DNA from: DASZMJ01 sp035551935
GTDB taxonomy: Bacteria > Planctomycetota > Planctomycetia > Isosphaerales > Isosphaeraceae
Length of the DNA stretch: 11,459 nt
Assembly (NCBI GenBank): GCA_035551935.1
Contig: DASZMJ010000261.1
Span: 1-11,459, forward strand
Direction: 5' to 3'
The number at the start of each line of letters is the position of its first letter. Within the stretch, counting starts at the first letter, position 1. The translations under genes were made by a program, and so were the position numbers. The notes under the pieces are model-generated. The model had not been told where the DNA came from and did not search any database. It saw only the letters and a program-made list of their open reading frames with translations. This document shows positions 1-6,065 of this stretch, in pieces.

Positions 1-105
1 GTGGTGGAAGGCAGCGGGTCCGTCGCTGGGCATGATCGAGTCCGTCGGGGATCGGTGCGGGGCCTTGTGGAGGATTCGGTTGTACGCCGGCGATCTCCCC
101 GCAAG
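1..105. other. Left-edge flank, no supported gene
   Basis: This is the stretch downstream of the stop codon of the minus-strand TPR gene. I see no T-tract terminator and no convincing gene. A minus-strand ATG at 31-33 opens a frame of 11 codons that leaves the window, but it has no good ribosome binding site, so it is not called. The plus-strand frame that is open from base 1 runs antisense to three genes and is treated as a shadow. Confidence 0.5.
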
Positions 106-831
106 CTACGCCAAATCGCTATCTTGATGCGGCGGCCCTGCACGCTTGGCGTAGTCCTTCGCGTGGCCCGGGTTGATGCGGATGGCTTGGTCGAGGTCGG
201 CGATCGCCTTATCAAACTCCCGAAGATCGGCCCAGGTCGCGCCGCGGTTGGAATAGGCCAGGTCGTAATTGGGATCGAGTCGGATCGCTTCGCTGTAGTC
301 GGCGACGGCCCGAGGGTACTCCTTCTTATATCCCCAGCCGTTGCCACGGGAGACATAGGCGATGGCGTCCTGGGGGCGGAGTCGGATGGCCTCGCTGTAG
401 TCGGCGATGGCCTTGTCGTACTCCCGGTGAGACGACCAGGCCTGCCCTCGTCTGAGGTAAAGACTCGGGCTCTGTGGACGGGACCGGAGCTCATTTGTGA
501 AGAACGCAACGGCCCCGTCGAGGGCGATGACCTGCTCGACCTTGACCCAGCCGCGAGCCTCGCCGCCCTCGGCGACGAGCCAGAGCCAGGTCCCCTGGAC
601 CCGCTCGACGCGGTAGATCCGGGAGATGCGGCGCTCGTGGCCGAGGGCGAGGTTCCTCGATCGATCCTCGTCATCGACGACTTGTTTGCCGACCTTCAGG
701 ACGGTCCCGTACCGGGTGATGACCCGCTTGCCGACCCAACCGTCCTCGGCCCGCGCCGTTGCGACGAGGCCCGCCGCCAGGGCCGCCCCGATCGCGAACG
801 CCCACCGCCACCCGACGACATGCCGAACCAT
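106..831 (-). CDS. Exported SH3-like plus tetratricopeptide repeat protein
   Basis: The 241-residue protein starts with a signal peptide: basic residues, a hydrophobic stretch at about 10-25, and a probable cleavage site after ATARA at residue 28. Residues about 31-104 look like an SH3-type beta domain (GWVGKRV, then IYRVERV, WLWLVAEG and GWVKVEQV), an arrangement I associate with planctomycete secreted TPR proteins. Three TPR units follow at about 122-155, 156-189 and 190-223, each with the core AIADYSEAIRL or AVADYSEAIRL. The repeats are also visible in the DNA as a 102-bp period: 279-310 matches 381-412 with three mismatches. TPRs bind partner proteins, so this is probably a periplasmic or surface scaffold; no enzymatic residues are seen. 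The ATG is preceded by AAGGAAGGGG at good spacing. It is the last gene of the leftward cluster, 63 bp after the small lipoprotein gene. The partner is unknown. Confidence 0.88.
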   Translation of the reverse strand: MVRHVVGWRWAFAIGAALAAGLVATARAEDGWVGKRVITRYGTVLKVGKQVVDDEDRSRNLALGHERRISRIYRVERVQGTWLWLVAEGGEARGWVKVEQVIALDGAVAFFTNELRSRPQSPSLYLRRGQAWSSHREYDKAIADYSEAIRLRPQDAIAYVSRGNGWGYKKEYPRAVADYSEAIRLDPNYDLAYSNRGATWADLREFDKAIADLDQAIRINPGHAKDYAKRAGPPHQDSDLA

Positions 832-894
832 CGGAACATCCCCTTCCTTGGGCTCGCCCTGACGAGATGCGAGGACGGGTCCGACCTCGTCCTG

Positions 895-1116
895 CTACCT
901 GCCGCTCTCAGGCGAAGCGGCGGGCTCGGCCACGGGTGTCACCGACCGAACCGTGAAGCCGGGCGGGATGCCGCCGGGCATCTCGCCGTGCATTCCTTTC
1001 ATCATTCCCAGCGCCTCGCGCATCATCTCGGTCTTCAGCCGCTGCCGCTCTCGAAACTCGGCGCATCCGGAGAACAGCGGCAGACCCAGGAGGAAGAGAC
1101 CCAACCCTCGTCTCAT
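895..1116 (-). CDS. Small Met-rich putative lipoprotein
   Basis: The 73-residue product has a typical lipoprotein-style start: MRRG, a leucine-rich hydrophobic run, and LFSGC, with Cys18 as the likely lipidated residue. The lipobox is imperfect because Phe stands at -3. The mature part is short: a charged helix (FRERQRLKTEMM), then a segment rich in Met, Gly and Pro (GMMKGMHGEMPGGIPPGF), then a polar tail. Seven of the 31 residues after the Cys are Met, which could suggest metal contact, but that is speculation. I do not recognise a family. A weak GGGACGGGG ribosome binding site precedes the ATG. The gene lies between the membrane protein gene (124 bp upstream) and the TPR gene (63 bp downstream) on the same strand. 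A longer overlapping frame at 908-1162 has no such signal features and is rejected. Confidence 0.62.
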   Translation of the reverse strand: MRRGLGLFLLGLPLFSGCAEFRERQRLKTEMMREALGMMKGMHGEMPGGIPPGFTVRSVTPVAEPAASPESGR

Positions 1117-1205
1117 GGCGTTCGCCCCGTCCCGAGAATGGAAGCCGCCGGTAGGGATTCAAGGTGCGGAGATATGCACCGGCCGCAGAGCCGAGAGAAA
1201 TGGCG

Positions 1206-1229
1206 CCGGGTTTTACGAGAAACCCCCGG
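1206..1229 (-). terminator. Hairpin just after the membrane protein gene
   Basis: Bases 1208-1213 (GGGTTT) pair with 1220-1225 (AAACCC) around a six-base loop, and outer CC/GG bases at 1206-1207 and 1228-1229 can extend the stem past a two-base bulge. Read on the minus strand, it begins 11 bases after the stop of the membrane protein gene. No T-run follows, so it is a weak candidate for a terminator; it could equally be an mRNA-stabilising or attenuating stem between that gene and the lipoprotein gene. Confidence 0.3.
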
Positions 1230-1240
1230 AGGGCACAAGG

Positions 1241-3121
1241 TCACTTGATTTGAGCAACCGGGGTCAACCGCCCGCGGGGTACCGTCGTGGCCGCAGCCGG
1301 CCGGTCGGGGGACAGGAGGGCCTCCCAGTCGAAGCGGATCTCGACCGCCTGGCCCACGTCGGGGGGCCGGAACGGCTCGAAACCGCCGCCTCGGAAGCAG
1401 AGCCAGAGCAGGGAGGGAGATTCGAGGGGCTCGTCGAACCGGAACGTCGCCTCGGCGGGGCGACCGTCGGCGGTCAGCGAGCGGATGGTGACGGTCATCC
1501 CGGTCAGCCGCACCTGCTCGCCCGGGGCGAATGGTCGCCGCTCGCTGCGGAAGACCTGGTCGAGGGCCCAGCGGAGATAGCCGCCGCGGGGCCGGATCGC
1601 GAGCGTCCGAGCGTCGAGGCGGCGGATGGTCACGGAGGGGATCGCCGGCGCCAGGACCCGCGTGTGCCGGGGCACGGACAGGCCGTCCAGCTCCCGGCGA
1701 AGGATGAGGTAGCTGGCATTCACGGGGCTCGGGGCGTTCACGATGACGACGGTCCGATCCTCCAGGTCCAGTCCCGGCGCCAGGCGGACGTAGAGACGCT
1801 GCTCGACCCACCTCGGCCCCAGGGGGTTGGCGGCCCGCAACGGGAAGACGATCGGGGCGAGGACCGCGTGGACGGCCACGAGGGACCACGCCAAGACCTT
1901 CGCCGGGGTGCGCCAGTGAAGGCCTCTCGGCGTACCCTCGGCGGCGAGCACGGAGCCCAGGAACTGGGCGAGGAGGCCGCTCGCGCCGATGCCGGCGAAG
2001 GTGAGCAGCCGATCCATCGGGATCGTGGCGCCGACGGGGATCGCGGCGAGGACCATGCCCGCGGCCCAGAAGCGCGCCAGGGGATCGCGGCGGAGGAGCG
2101 GGGCCATCGCGAGGAAGAGCACGCCCACGAAGGCCGCCGCGAACCACGCGAAGGCGGCGGAGAGCGGCGGCCGCAGCAGGACGGAGAGGTCCGCCGGGAT
2201 CGGGCTCCACTGACCGAGCAGGAGGACCGGGAGGCGGCCCGCCGCGGCCGCCAGGTAGCGCCCGGTGTCGGTCAGCGGGTCGATGTAGAGGCCCACGTCG
2301 CGGACGCCGTAGCCCCACGACGCCCGGAGCGTCGCCCACGCGACGACCGCCACGGCATACGGCCACAGGGCCAGGCCACCGCGCCAACGTCCCCGGGGGT
2401 CGACGAACAGCGCGTAGGCGGCCAGGTAGGCGCACGTCCCGATCCCCTCCTCCTTCGAGAACAGGGCGCCCAGGAGCAGCAGCGGGGCCAGGAGCCGTGC
2501 CGCGCGCGAGCCGTCGCGCCGCGCCCGGTCGTGGGCGATCAGGGACGAGACGCCGAAGGTCGCCGCCACGAGGACGTTGCGGTTGGCCAGGAAGCCGACG
2601 GTCGCACCCCGGGCGTCGTCCGCGGCGAACAGCAACGCCGCGACGCCCGCGACCCAGTTCGCACCGAACATGCGCCGGTAGAACAACGCCGTGGCCGCCA
2701 CGGCGGCGCCGAGCCAGAACAGGCTCTGGGCGTGCATCAGCGCCGGGGAGTCGGGCCACAGCGCGTAATCGAGCCGATGCGTCAGGACGGTCAGGGCCTG
2801 GAGGAATTCCGCCTTGAGGCCCGGGTAGGTCCACCAGGGGAAGAGACCGACGTCCATGAGTCGGCCTGTCCGCTCCGGGTCGCCGCGGAAGAACCGGAAC
2901 ATCTCCGAGGGGGTGCCGAGCAGGTCCCGGAACCGCGACCGCCCGAGGAGGACCGTCCGATGATCATAGTCGTCGAGGATCCACCCGTTCCCCAGCGACG
3001 GCAGGGCCAGCATGATCGACAGCACCGCCGCGGCCGCCGGGAGATGACGCCCCCTCAACAACGAGCCCACCGCGGCCGCAATCCCCCGCGGCCTCGCCCG
3101 CGCCGGCTCCCCGCTCGACAT
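1241..3121 (-). CDS. Polytopic membrane protein, GT-C glycosyltransferase-like
   Basis: The 626-residue protein has about eleven hydrophobic segments between residues 27 and 427 and a soluble C-terminal part (about 430-626) rich in beta-type sequence. The first membrane segment is followed by WILDDYDH (residues 47-54), like the acidic Asp-Asp motif in the first outer loop of GT-C enzymes that use polyprenyl-phosphate sugars. GFLANRNVLVAATFG (177-190) and FSKEEGI (221-227) resemble the equivalent regions of O-mannosyltransferase/TMTC-like proteins. The likely role is transfer of a sugar on the outer side of the membrane; donor and acceptor cannot be told. The start at 3121 is chosen because AGGGGAG lies 8 bases before this ATG. 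An upstream in-frame GTG at 3157 has no ribosome binding site and would add only 12 residues. Probably the first gene of the leftward cluster. It could also be a non-catalytic relative. Confidence 0.8.
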   Translation of the reverse strand: MSSGEPARARPRGIAAAVGSLLRGRHLPAAAAVLSIMLALPSLGNGWILDDYDHRTVLLGRSRFRDLLGTPSEMFRFFRGDPERTGRLMDVGLFPWWTYPGLKAEFLQALTVLTHRLDYALWPDSPALMHAQSLFWLGAAVAATALFYRRMFGANWVAGVAALLFAADDARGATVGFLANRNVLVAATFGVSSLIAHDRARRDGSRAARLLAPLLLLGALFSKEEGIGTCAYLAAYALFVDPRGRWRGGLALWPYAVAVVAWATLRASWGYGVRDVGLYIDPLTDTGRYLAAAAGRLPVLLLGQWSPIPADLSVLLRPPLSAAFAWFAAAFVGVLFLAMAPLLRRDPLARFWAAGMVLAAIPVGATIPMDRLLTFAGIGASGLLAQFLGSVLAAEGTPRGLHWRTPAKVLAWSLVAVHAVLAPIVFPLRAANPLGPRWVEQRLYVRLAPGLDLEDRTVVIVNAPSPVNASYLILRRELDGLSVPRHTRVLAPAIPSVTIRRLDARTLAIRPRGGYLRWALDQVFRSERRPFAPGEQVRLTGMTVTIRSLTADGRPAEATFRFDEPLESPSLLWLCFRGGGFEPFRPPDVGQAVEIRFDWEALLSPDRPAAATTVPRGRLTPVAQIK

Positions 3122-3470
3122 GCCATGGACTCCCCTGCCCGGCACCTCGTCAGCCACCTGAGACTTTTGTCAGAGTAGCGAGGGTGCCGTCGAGTTTCCA
3201 GGGGGGTGGGCTGGCCCACGAACCTGCCGACCTGCGTCCCTTCGAGGCTGTGCCATGGATCGTCGGGATGGCCCACCGGGCCTTTTTCCGGAATCCCTGC
3301 CGGATTTCGGCCCGGATTCCAACTATGGGGGTAGCGGCTCCTCGCGGGAGGGGCTTGTTGCGCGCCGGGTCGGGGTGGGGGATGTCCAAGGGCCGATGGC
3401 CGATGGCAGAGGACAAGATGGTCGAGGGCGAATGCCGTTTGGCAGAGGACAAAGCGGAGAGGATCGTCGC

Positions 3471-3516
3471 CACCGCGCCGCGCGGAACGGACCCACCGCG
3501 CCGCGCGGAACGAACC
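3471..3516 (+). repeat. 23-bp tandem direct repeat
   Basis: Two adjacent 23-bp copies, 3471-3493 and 3494-3516, share CACCGCGCCGCGCGGAAC and differ at a single base (GGACC against GAACC). The second copy contains the first exact GGAACGAACC word of the tract, so the tandem looks like a local duplication of one repeat unit. Confidence 0.9.
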
Positions 3517-3543
3517 GAAGGACCGGTTTGGTTCACGTTGCGG
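3507..3543. repeat. Hairpin repeat unit, copy 1
   Basis: GAACGAACC at 3508-3516 faces GGTTCACGTT at 3530-3539, giving an imperfect inverted repeat. The whole unit aligns with 4059-4095, so it is a repeated structure and not only a chance palindrome. There is no T-run beside it and no adjacent gene on either strand. Confidence 0.55.
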
Positions 3544-3584
3544 AGGGGCCGGGGAAGGCGGAGACGAGGACGTCGCGGCGCGAA

Positions 3585-3599
3585 CCGAAGCCACTTCGG
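3585..3599. repeat. Short hairpin CCGAAG-CCA-CTTCGG
   Basis: A perfect 6-bp stem (3585-3590 with 3594-3599) closes a CCA loop. A second copy with a 5-bp stem and the same loop lies at 4018-4030. This is one of the recurring building blocks of the repeat tract. Confidence 0.6.
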
Positions 3600-3635
3600 C
3601 GGGCGCCGCAGCGCAAAACGAACCCAATTCGGGAT

Positions 3636-3673
3636 GGGGGCCGGGGGTCAGGGGCCGGGGGCCGGGGAAGGGG
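3636..3673 (+). other. G-quadruplex candidate 1
   Basis: Six runs of four or five G lie at 3636-3640, 3643-3647, 3651-3654, 3657-3661, 3664-3667 and 3670-3673, with spacers of two or three bases. This fits the general pattern of a stable quadruplex on the plus strand. It begins seven bases after an AAAACGAACCCAATT word. Confidence 0.6.
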
Positions 3674-3814
3674 TCGGCGTCGAAGCGATGCGCCGGCGCG
3701 GAACGAACCGAAGATGCCCCCGACCCCCGGCCACTCGCCGTTCGGAACGAACCGAACGGGGCATTGGGAGGGATGGGACGTCCGTGCGGGCACCGGGCCC
3801 CGATTCGAAACGAA

Positions 3815-3879
3815 GCGAACGGGGCGATGGGGACCCTGGGGAAGCTCTGCCGACGGCCCGAGGCGGCGCGGAACGAACC
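3815..3879 (+). repeat. 65-bp direct repeat, copy A
   Basis: This 65-base segment aligns without gaps to 4280-4344; about 53 of the 65 positions match by eye. Shared blocks are CGAACGGGGC, ACCCTGGG, AAGCT, TGCCG and the closing GGCGCGGAACGAACC. The unit starts and ends with GAAC words, suggesting that the 10-mers are conserved edges of a larger element. Confidence 0.8.
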
Positions 3880-3962
3880 CAAATCCCCAACTTTGGCGCC
3901 GAAAACGAACCCAATTTCGGCCTCGGCGCCGCCAAAACGAACCCAATTTTGGGCGGAGGTCC

Positions 3963-3997
3963 GGGGTCGAGGGACAGGGGCCGGGGACGAGGGAGGG
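3963..3997 (+). other. G-quadruplex candidate 2
   Basis: G-runs of three or four lie at 3963-3966, 3971-3973, 3977-3980, 3983-3986, 3991-3993 and 3995-3997. Like the first G-tract, it follows an AAAACGAACCCAATT word (3934-3948), which suggests the word and the G-tract travel together as one composite unit. Confidence 0.5.
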
Positions 3998-4017
3998 AGC
4001 CAAGACGCCCATCGAGA

Positions 4018-4030
4018 CGAAGCCACTTCG
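4018..4030. repeat. Short hairpin CGAAG-CCA-CTTCG
   Basis: A 5-bp perfect stem with a CCA loop repeats the hairpin at 3585-3599. Confidence 0.55.
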
Positions 4031-4053
4031 CCCCCGAGCCACAGACCCCCGGC

Positions 4054-4096
4054 CCACCGAACGAACCCACCGATCCGTTTCGTTCACTTCGGTGGG
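4054..4096. repeat. Hairpin repeat unit, copy 2
   Basis: CCACCGAACGAAC at 4054-4066 is matched by the inverted GTTCACTTCGGTGG at 4083-4096, with one extra base on the right arm. The unit aligns with copy 1 at 3507-3543, sharing GAACGAACC on the left and the TTT-G-TTCAC core on the right. Confidence 0.6.
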
Positions 4097-4164
4097 GTGG
4101 CCGGGGCATCCGGCGCCGCACGAACACCTCCTGCCGTTGTTCAGCACCCGACCCCATGAGAATG

Positions 4165-4195
4165 GGGTGGCACGCCCTGGCAGGGCGTGCCACCC
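4165..4195. repeat. Near-perfect 31-bp palindrome
   Basis: Bases 4165-4179 (GGGTGGCACGCCCTG) are the exact reverse complement of 4181-4195, separated by the single base 4180. In RNA it would fold as a long GC-rich stem with the central TGGCA-type bases opened as loop. It has no T-run and no nearby gene end, so it is more like a dispersed palindromic (REP-like) element than a terminator. Confidence 0.85.
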
Positions 4196-4279
4196 ACCCA
4201 CAACCCAGGATCGACTCGGGGGCCATTCTCCGAGCCAACAAAGCCACCTCGACCCCGCAACGCGCCCGCGCGGAACGAA

Positions 4280-4344
4280 CCGAACGGGGCATTGGAAACC
4301 CTGGGCAAGCTATGCCGTCGGCGAGTCGCGGCGCGGAACGAACC
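4280..4344 (+). repeat. 65-bp direct repeat, copy B
   Basis: Second copy of the element at 3815-3879, same orientation and same length. It lies 465 bp further on, beyond the palindrome at 4165-4195. Confidence 0.8.
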
Positions 4345-4488
4345 GAGGCGCGACGCGGGGCGTATCGCATGGGGGCGGTCCTTGGGGTGTGGAGGAGTTC
4401 GCGAGGGGCAGGGTGCCAGGCGGGTCGGGGCTTTGCAACCGGATTCCAGGGGTCGATTCGAGGCAAATGACCATGGAACGAAGGAAAC

Positions 4489-4520
4489 CCTCACCCCGGC
4501 CCTCTCCCAGGAGGAGAGGG
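4489..4520. repeat. GC-rich hairpin repeat upstream of the prepilin gene
   Basis: Bases 4500-4507 (CCCTCTCC) pair with 4513-4520 (GGAGAGGG) around a five-base loop. The 20 bases 4489-4508 recur exactly, in reverse complement, at 11332-11351 behind the kinase gene. This kind of CCTCACCCC/CCCTCTCCC hairpin is a widely seen intergenic repeat. It lies in frame between the ATG at 4467 and the prepilin leader, which argues that translation starts after it. Confidence 0.75.
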
Positions 4521-4559
4521 GGGAAGATCGACGAAGGCAGGTCCTCTCCGGGGGGGGAG

Positions 4560-5480
4560 ATGGGACGGACTCGGACCCCGGGAGGGGGCGGGAGGTCCGG
4601 GGTGACGCTGGCCGAGGTGCTGGTCCTCGTGGCGATCGTCGGGGTCGTGGTGATGATCGTCCTGACCGCCCTGCCACGGCAACGGGAATTGGCCCGCAAC
4701 GTCGCGTGTCAGAAGAACTTGAGCCAGATCGGCCGGGCGATCGTGCTGACCGACGAGTCGGCGGGCCGGCTGCCGGGGGTCCCTCCCCTGGGGGCCGAGC
4801 CGGCGGGCCCAGGGCCGCTGGCAACGATGCTCGACGCGCTGGGCCAGGAGGATTTTTCCGCCCTCAGCCCCGAGCGGAAGGCCCCGGGAAGGCTCGCGAA
4901 CCCGACGAAGGCTCCGAGGCGCATCCCCGGGTTCCTGTGCCCGAGCGACCCGAACGCCCTGTCGAACCTCTTCCACGCCCCGGTCAGCTACCGCGCGACG
5001 ACCGGCTCGCAACCCGACGGCCGCGACGGCGCCTTCGCCCCGGGCCGGCGGCTCTCGCTGGCGCAAGTCGAGGCCGGGGACGGCCAATCGTTCACGGCGG
5101 CGTTCTCGGAACGGCTCGTCGGCGACGGCCGCGACGAGGAGGCAACCACGAATTACGCGGTCGTCCCCGGCGGCCTGCCGGCCGAGGGAGTCCGGGTCGT
5201 CCCCGGCGCGTCGTGGAAGGGCGACGCGGGCTCGTCGTGGCTGGAGGCGACCTGGCGATCGACCCTGTACAACCACGCGATCCGGCCCCAAGCGGCCCCG
5301 TCGTTCCTCGCCAGCGACGGCCGGGCCGCCCGGATGGGGGCGTCCAGCGGCCACGATGGACATGTATATCTTTTGATGTTTGACGGCGCGGTGCGGCCGG
5401 TGGCGAGGGGGATCGACCCGGCGGTCTGGAAGGCGTTGGCGAACACGGACGACGGCGCGTCGAGGTCGAAGCCGAAGTAG
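4560..5480 (+). CDS. DUF1559-like prepilin-type protein
   Basis: The 306-residue product has a type IV-pilin-like N-terminus: a basic Gly-rich leader, a prepilin peptidase site G14/V15, Glu19 at mature position 5, and a hydrophobic helix at about 20-38 (EVLVLVAIVGVVVMIVL). CQKNLSQIGRA at 50-60 matches the usual DUF1559 segment after the helix, and H265 followed by nine residues and D275-G276 (FDGAVRP) is the H-X9-DG motif that ends this family. Such proteins are exported and anchored as pseudopilin-like surface proteins; their exact role is unknown. The start at 4560 is chosen because it gives a normal 14-residue leader. GGGGGGGAG sits right against this ATG, closer than ideal. GTG 4602 has a good GGAGGT but would remove the leader, and ATG 4467 would translate the intergenic repeat. 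The gene converges on the next one. Confidence 0.85.
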   Translation: MGRTRTPGGGGRSGVTLAEVLVLVAIVGVVVMIVLTALPRQRELARNVACQKNLSQIGRAIVLTDESAGRLPGVPPLGAEPAGPGPLATMLDALGQEDFSALSPERKAPGRLANPTKAPRRIPGFLCPSDPNALSNLFHAPVSYRATTGSQPDGRDGAFAPGRRLSLAQVEAGDGQSFTAAFSERLVGDGRDEEATTNYAVVPGGLPAEGVRVVPGASWKGDAGSSWLEATWRSTLYNHAIRPQAAPSFLASDGRAARMGASSGHDGHVYLLMFDGAVRPVARGIDPAVWKALANTDDGASRSKPK

Positions 5481-5512
5481 GTAAATCCGTTCACTTCTTG
5501 GGTTTCGGCTTC
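5468..5512. terminator. Inverted repeat across the convergent gene ends
   Basis: GAAGCCGAA at 5468-5476 is the exact reverse complement of 5504-5512, spanning both stop codons. The loop is long (27 bases) and there is no proper T-run, so a role as a two-way terminator is only possible. The arms encode the Lys-Pro-Lys ends of both proteins, so shared codon composition may explain the match. Confidence 0.25.
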
Positions 5513-5970
5513 GGGAGCCGGACGAGGTCGAGGCTCGCGACCTGGCGGACCCAGCGGACGTGCTCGGGGTCGCCGGGGACGATCAGGCGGACGGGCCCTT
5601 GCCCCTTGTCGAGGGGCTGGCCGTCGCGTTCCAATGCGAGCAGGAATCGTCCCCCCTTCGTGTCCATCGCCACGGCGGCGGCGGAGACGGCGGCCTGATA
5701 GCCGTCCTCGGCCCGGACCAGGACGACGGCGTCGGCCAGGCCGCGGAGGCCGGCCATCGGGGTGTCCCCCTTGAGCTTGCCCCCCAGGGCCACGGCCAGG
5801 GGCACGCCGGCGTAGACGACGGGCTTGCCACGCTCGGTGACCTTGACCTCGACCCGTGGGAGGGTCTTCCAGGCGGCGGGGTCGAACGGCAGGGGCTCGA
5901 CCGCGAGGCCGCCGGAGGGTGCTGGGCCCTGGCCGAGGCAGGCGGCCGCCAGCAGCATGAGGGTGTTCAT
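5491..5970 (-). CDS. Exported protein resembling a molybdopterin oxidoreductase domain
   Basis: The 159-residue protein starts with a short hydrophobic segment (MNTLMLLAAAC) that can act as an export signal; Cys11 might be lipidated, but the box is poor and no basic residue precedes it. The body resembles the small sulfite-oxidase-type molybdopterin-binding fold: VVLVRAEDGYQAAVS, FLLALERDGQPL and GPVRLIVPGDPEHVRWVRQV match the order and spacing of that fold's core. The Cys that ligates molybdenum in true sulfite oxidases is absent, so it probably does not bind the cofactor in the usual way and may be a structural relative. It ends in KPKPKK. The start at 5970 has GGAG nine bases upstream; the same frame opens further upstream (to 6078) and overlaps the cyclase start, but lacks a signal peptide there. 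It is divergent from the cyclase gene. Confidence 0.68.
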   Translation of the reverse strand: MNTLMLLAAACLGQGPAPSGGLAVEPLPFDPAAWKTLPRVEVKVTERGKPVVYAGVPLAVALGGKLKGDTPMAGLRGLADAVVLVRAEDGYQAAVSAAAVAMDTKGGRFLLALERDGQPLDKGQGPVRLIVPGDPEHVRWVRQVASLDLVRLPKPKPKK

Positions 5971-6016
5971 CGCATTTGGCTCCGGTGGTACGGTGCAATG
6001 GACGGCCAGAACGACG

Positions 6017-6022
6017 TATAGT
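6017..6022 (+). promoter_or_regulatory. Possible -10 box for the cyclase-kinase unit
   Basis: TATAGT differs from the TATAAT consensus at one base and lies 43 bases before the cyclase ATG in an AT-richer patch of the 95-bp divergent intergenic region. The best -35 at 17-base spacing (5994-5999, TGCAAT) is poor. The same patch read on the minus strand offers TACTAT for the exported-protein gene. Confidence 0.3.
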
Positions 6023-6065
6023 AGCAGGGAGACACGGAGGCCCGTTCCCGATGGGGTGAGAGGCG

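Larger units (their letters stand above)
3507..4344 (+). repeat. Array of dispersed GGAACGAACC repeat units
   Basis: The exact 10-mer GGAACGAACC occurs at 3507-3516, 3700-3709, 3744-3753, 3870-3879, 4272-4281 and 4335-4344, with a one-base variant at 4058-4067. It is often followed by GAA or GAACGGGGC. A second related word, AAAACGAACCCAATT, occurs exactly three times at 3615-3629, 3902-3916 and 3934-3948. All share the core ACGAACC and the same orientation, but spacing is irregular, so this is not a CRISPR array. I recall such words producing spurious short reading frames in planctomycete genomes; the function is unknown. Frames differ between copies, arguing against a repeated peptide. Confidence 0.85.
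3122..4559. other. 1.4-kb repeat-rich intergenic tract
   Basis: This stretch separates the divergently oriented membrane protein and prepilin genes and must hold both promoters, though none is clear. Open frames up to 741 codons cross it on both strands, but their translations are Arg/Pro/Gly-rich low-complexity strings without domains, and the same DNA words recur in different frames, so I call no gene. Between 3390 and 3455 the word GGCAGAGGACAA occurs twice beside a short GCCGATG tandem. From about 3471 to 4344 the tract is dense with GAACGAACC-type units, hairpins and G-runs, and it ends with the GC-rich hairpin at 4489-4520. The main elements are listed separately. Confidence 0.75.

Noticed and set aside
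1..33. Minus-strand ATG with 11 open codons leaving the window
   Set aside because: Too short to judge and without a ribosome binding site; needs sequence to the left.
1..1248. Long plus-strand open frame of 415 codons
   Set aside because: It is antisense to the TPR and lipoprotein genes, which have signal peptides and recognisable domains; its own translation has none.
953..3178. Plus-strand open frame of 741 codons opposite the membrane protein gene
   Set aside because: Charged low-complexity translation; the opposite strand encodes a coherent multi-spanning protein with a good ribosome binding site.
3150..3200. Possible minus-strand promoter (TGGAAA, 17 bases, TACTCT) before the membrane protein gene
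   Set aside because: Both boxes match the consensus poorly; not distinguishable from chance.
3270..3287. Terminator-like GGCCC-ACC-GGGCC followed by five T
   Set aside because: The stem is only 5 bp and no plus-strand gene lies upstream, so there is nothing for it to terminate.
3507..4344. Possible CRISPR array
   Set aside because: Repeat spacing is irregular (44 to 393 bases between copies), units are short and imperfect, and no cas gene is present.
3184..4470. Open frames of hundreds of codons through the repeat tract on both strands
   Set aside because: Translations are repeat-derived Arg/Pro-rich strings, and equivalent DNA repeats fall in different frames, so protein selection is not evident.
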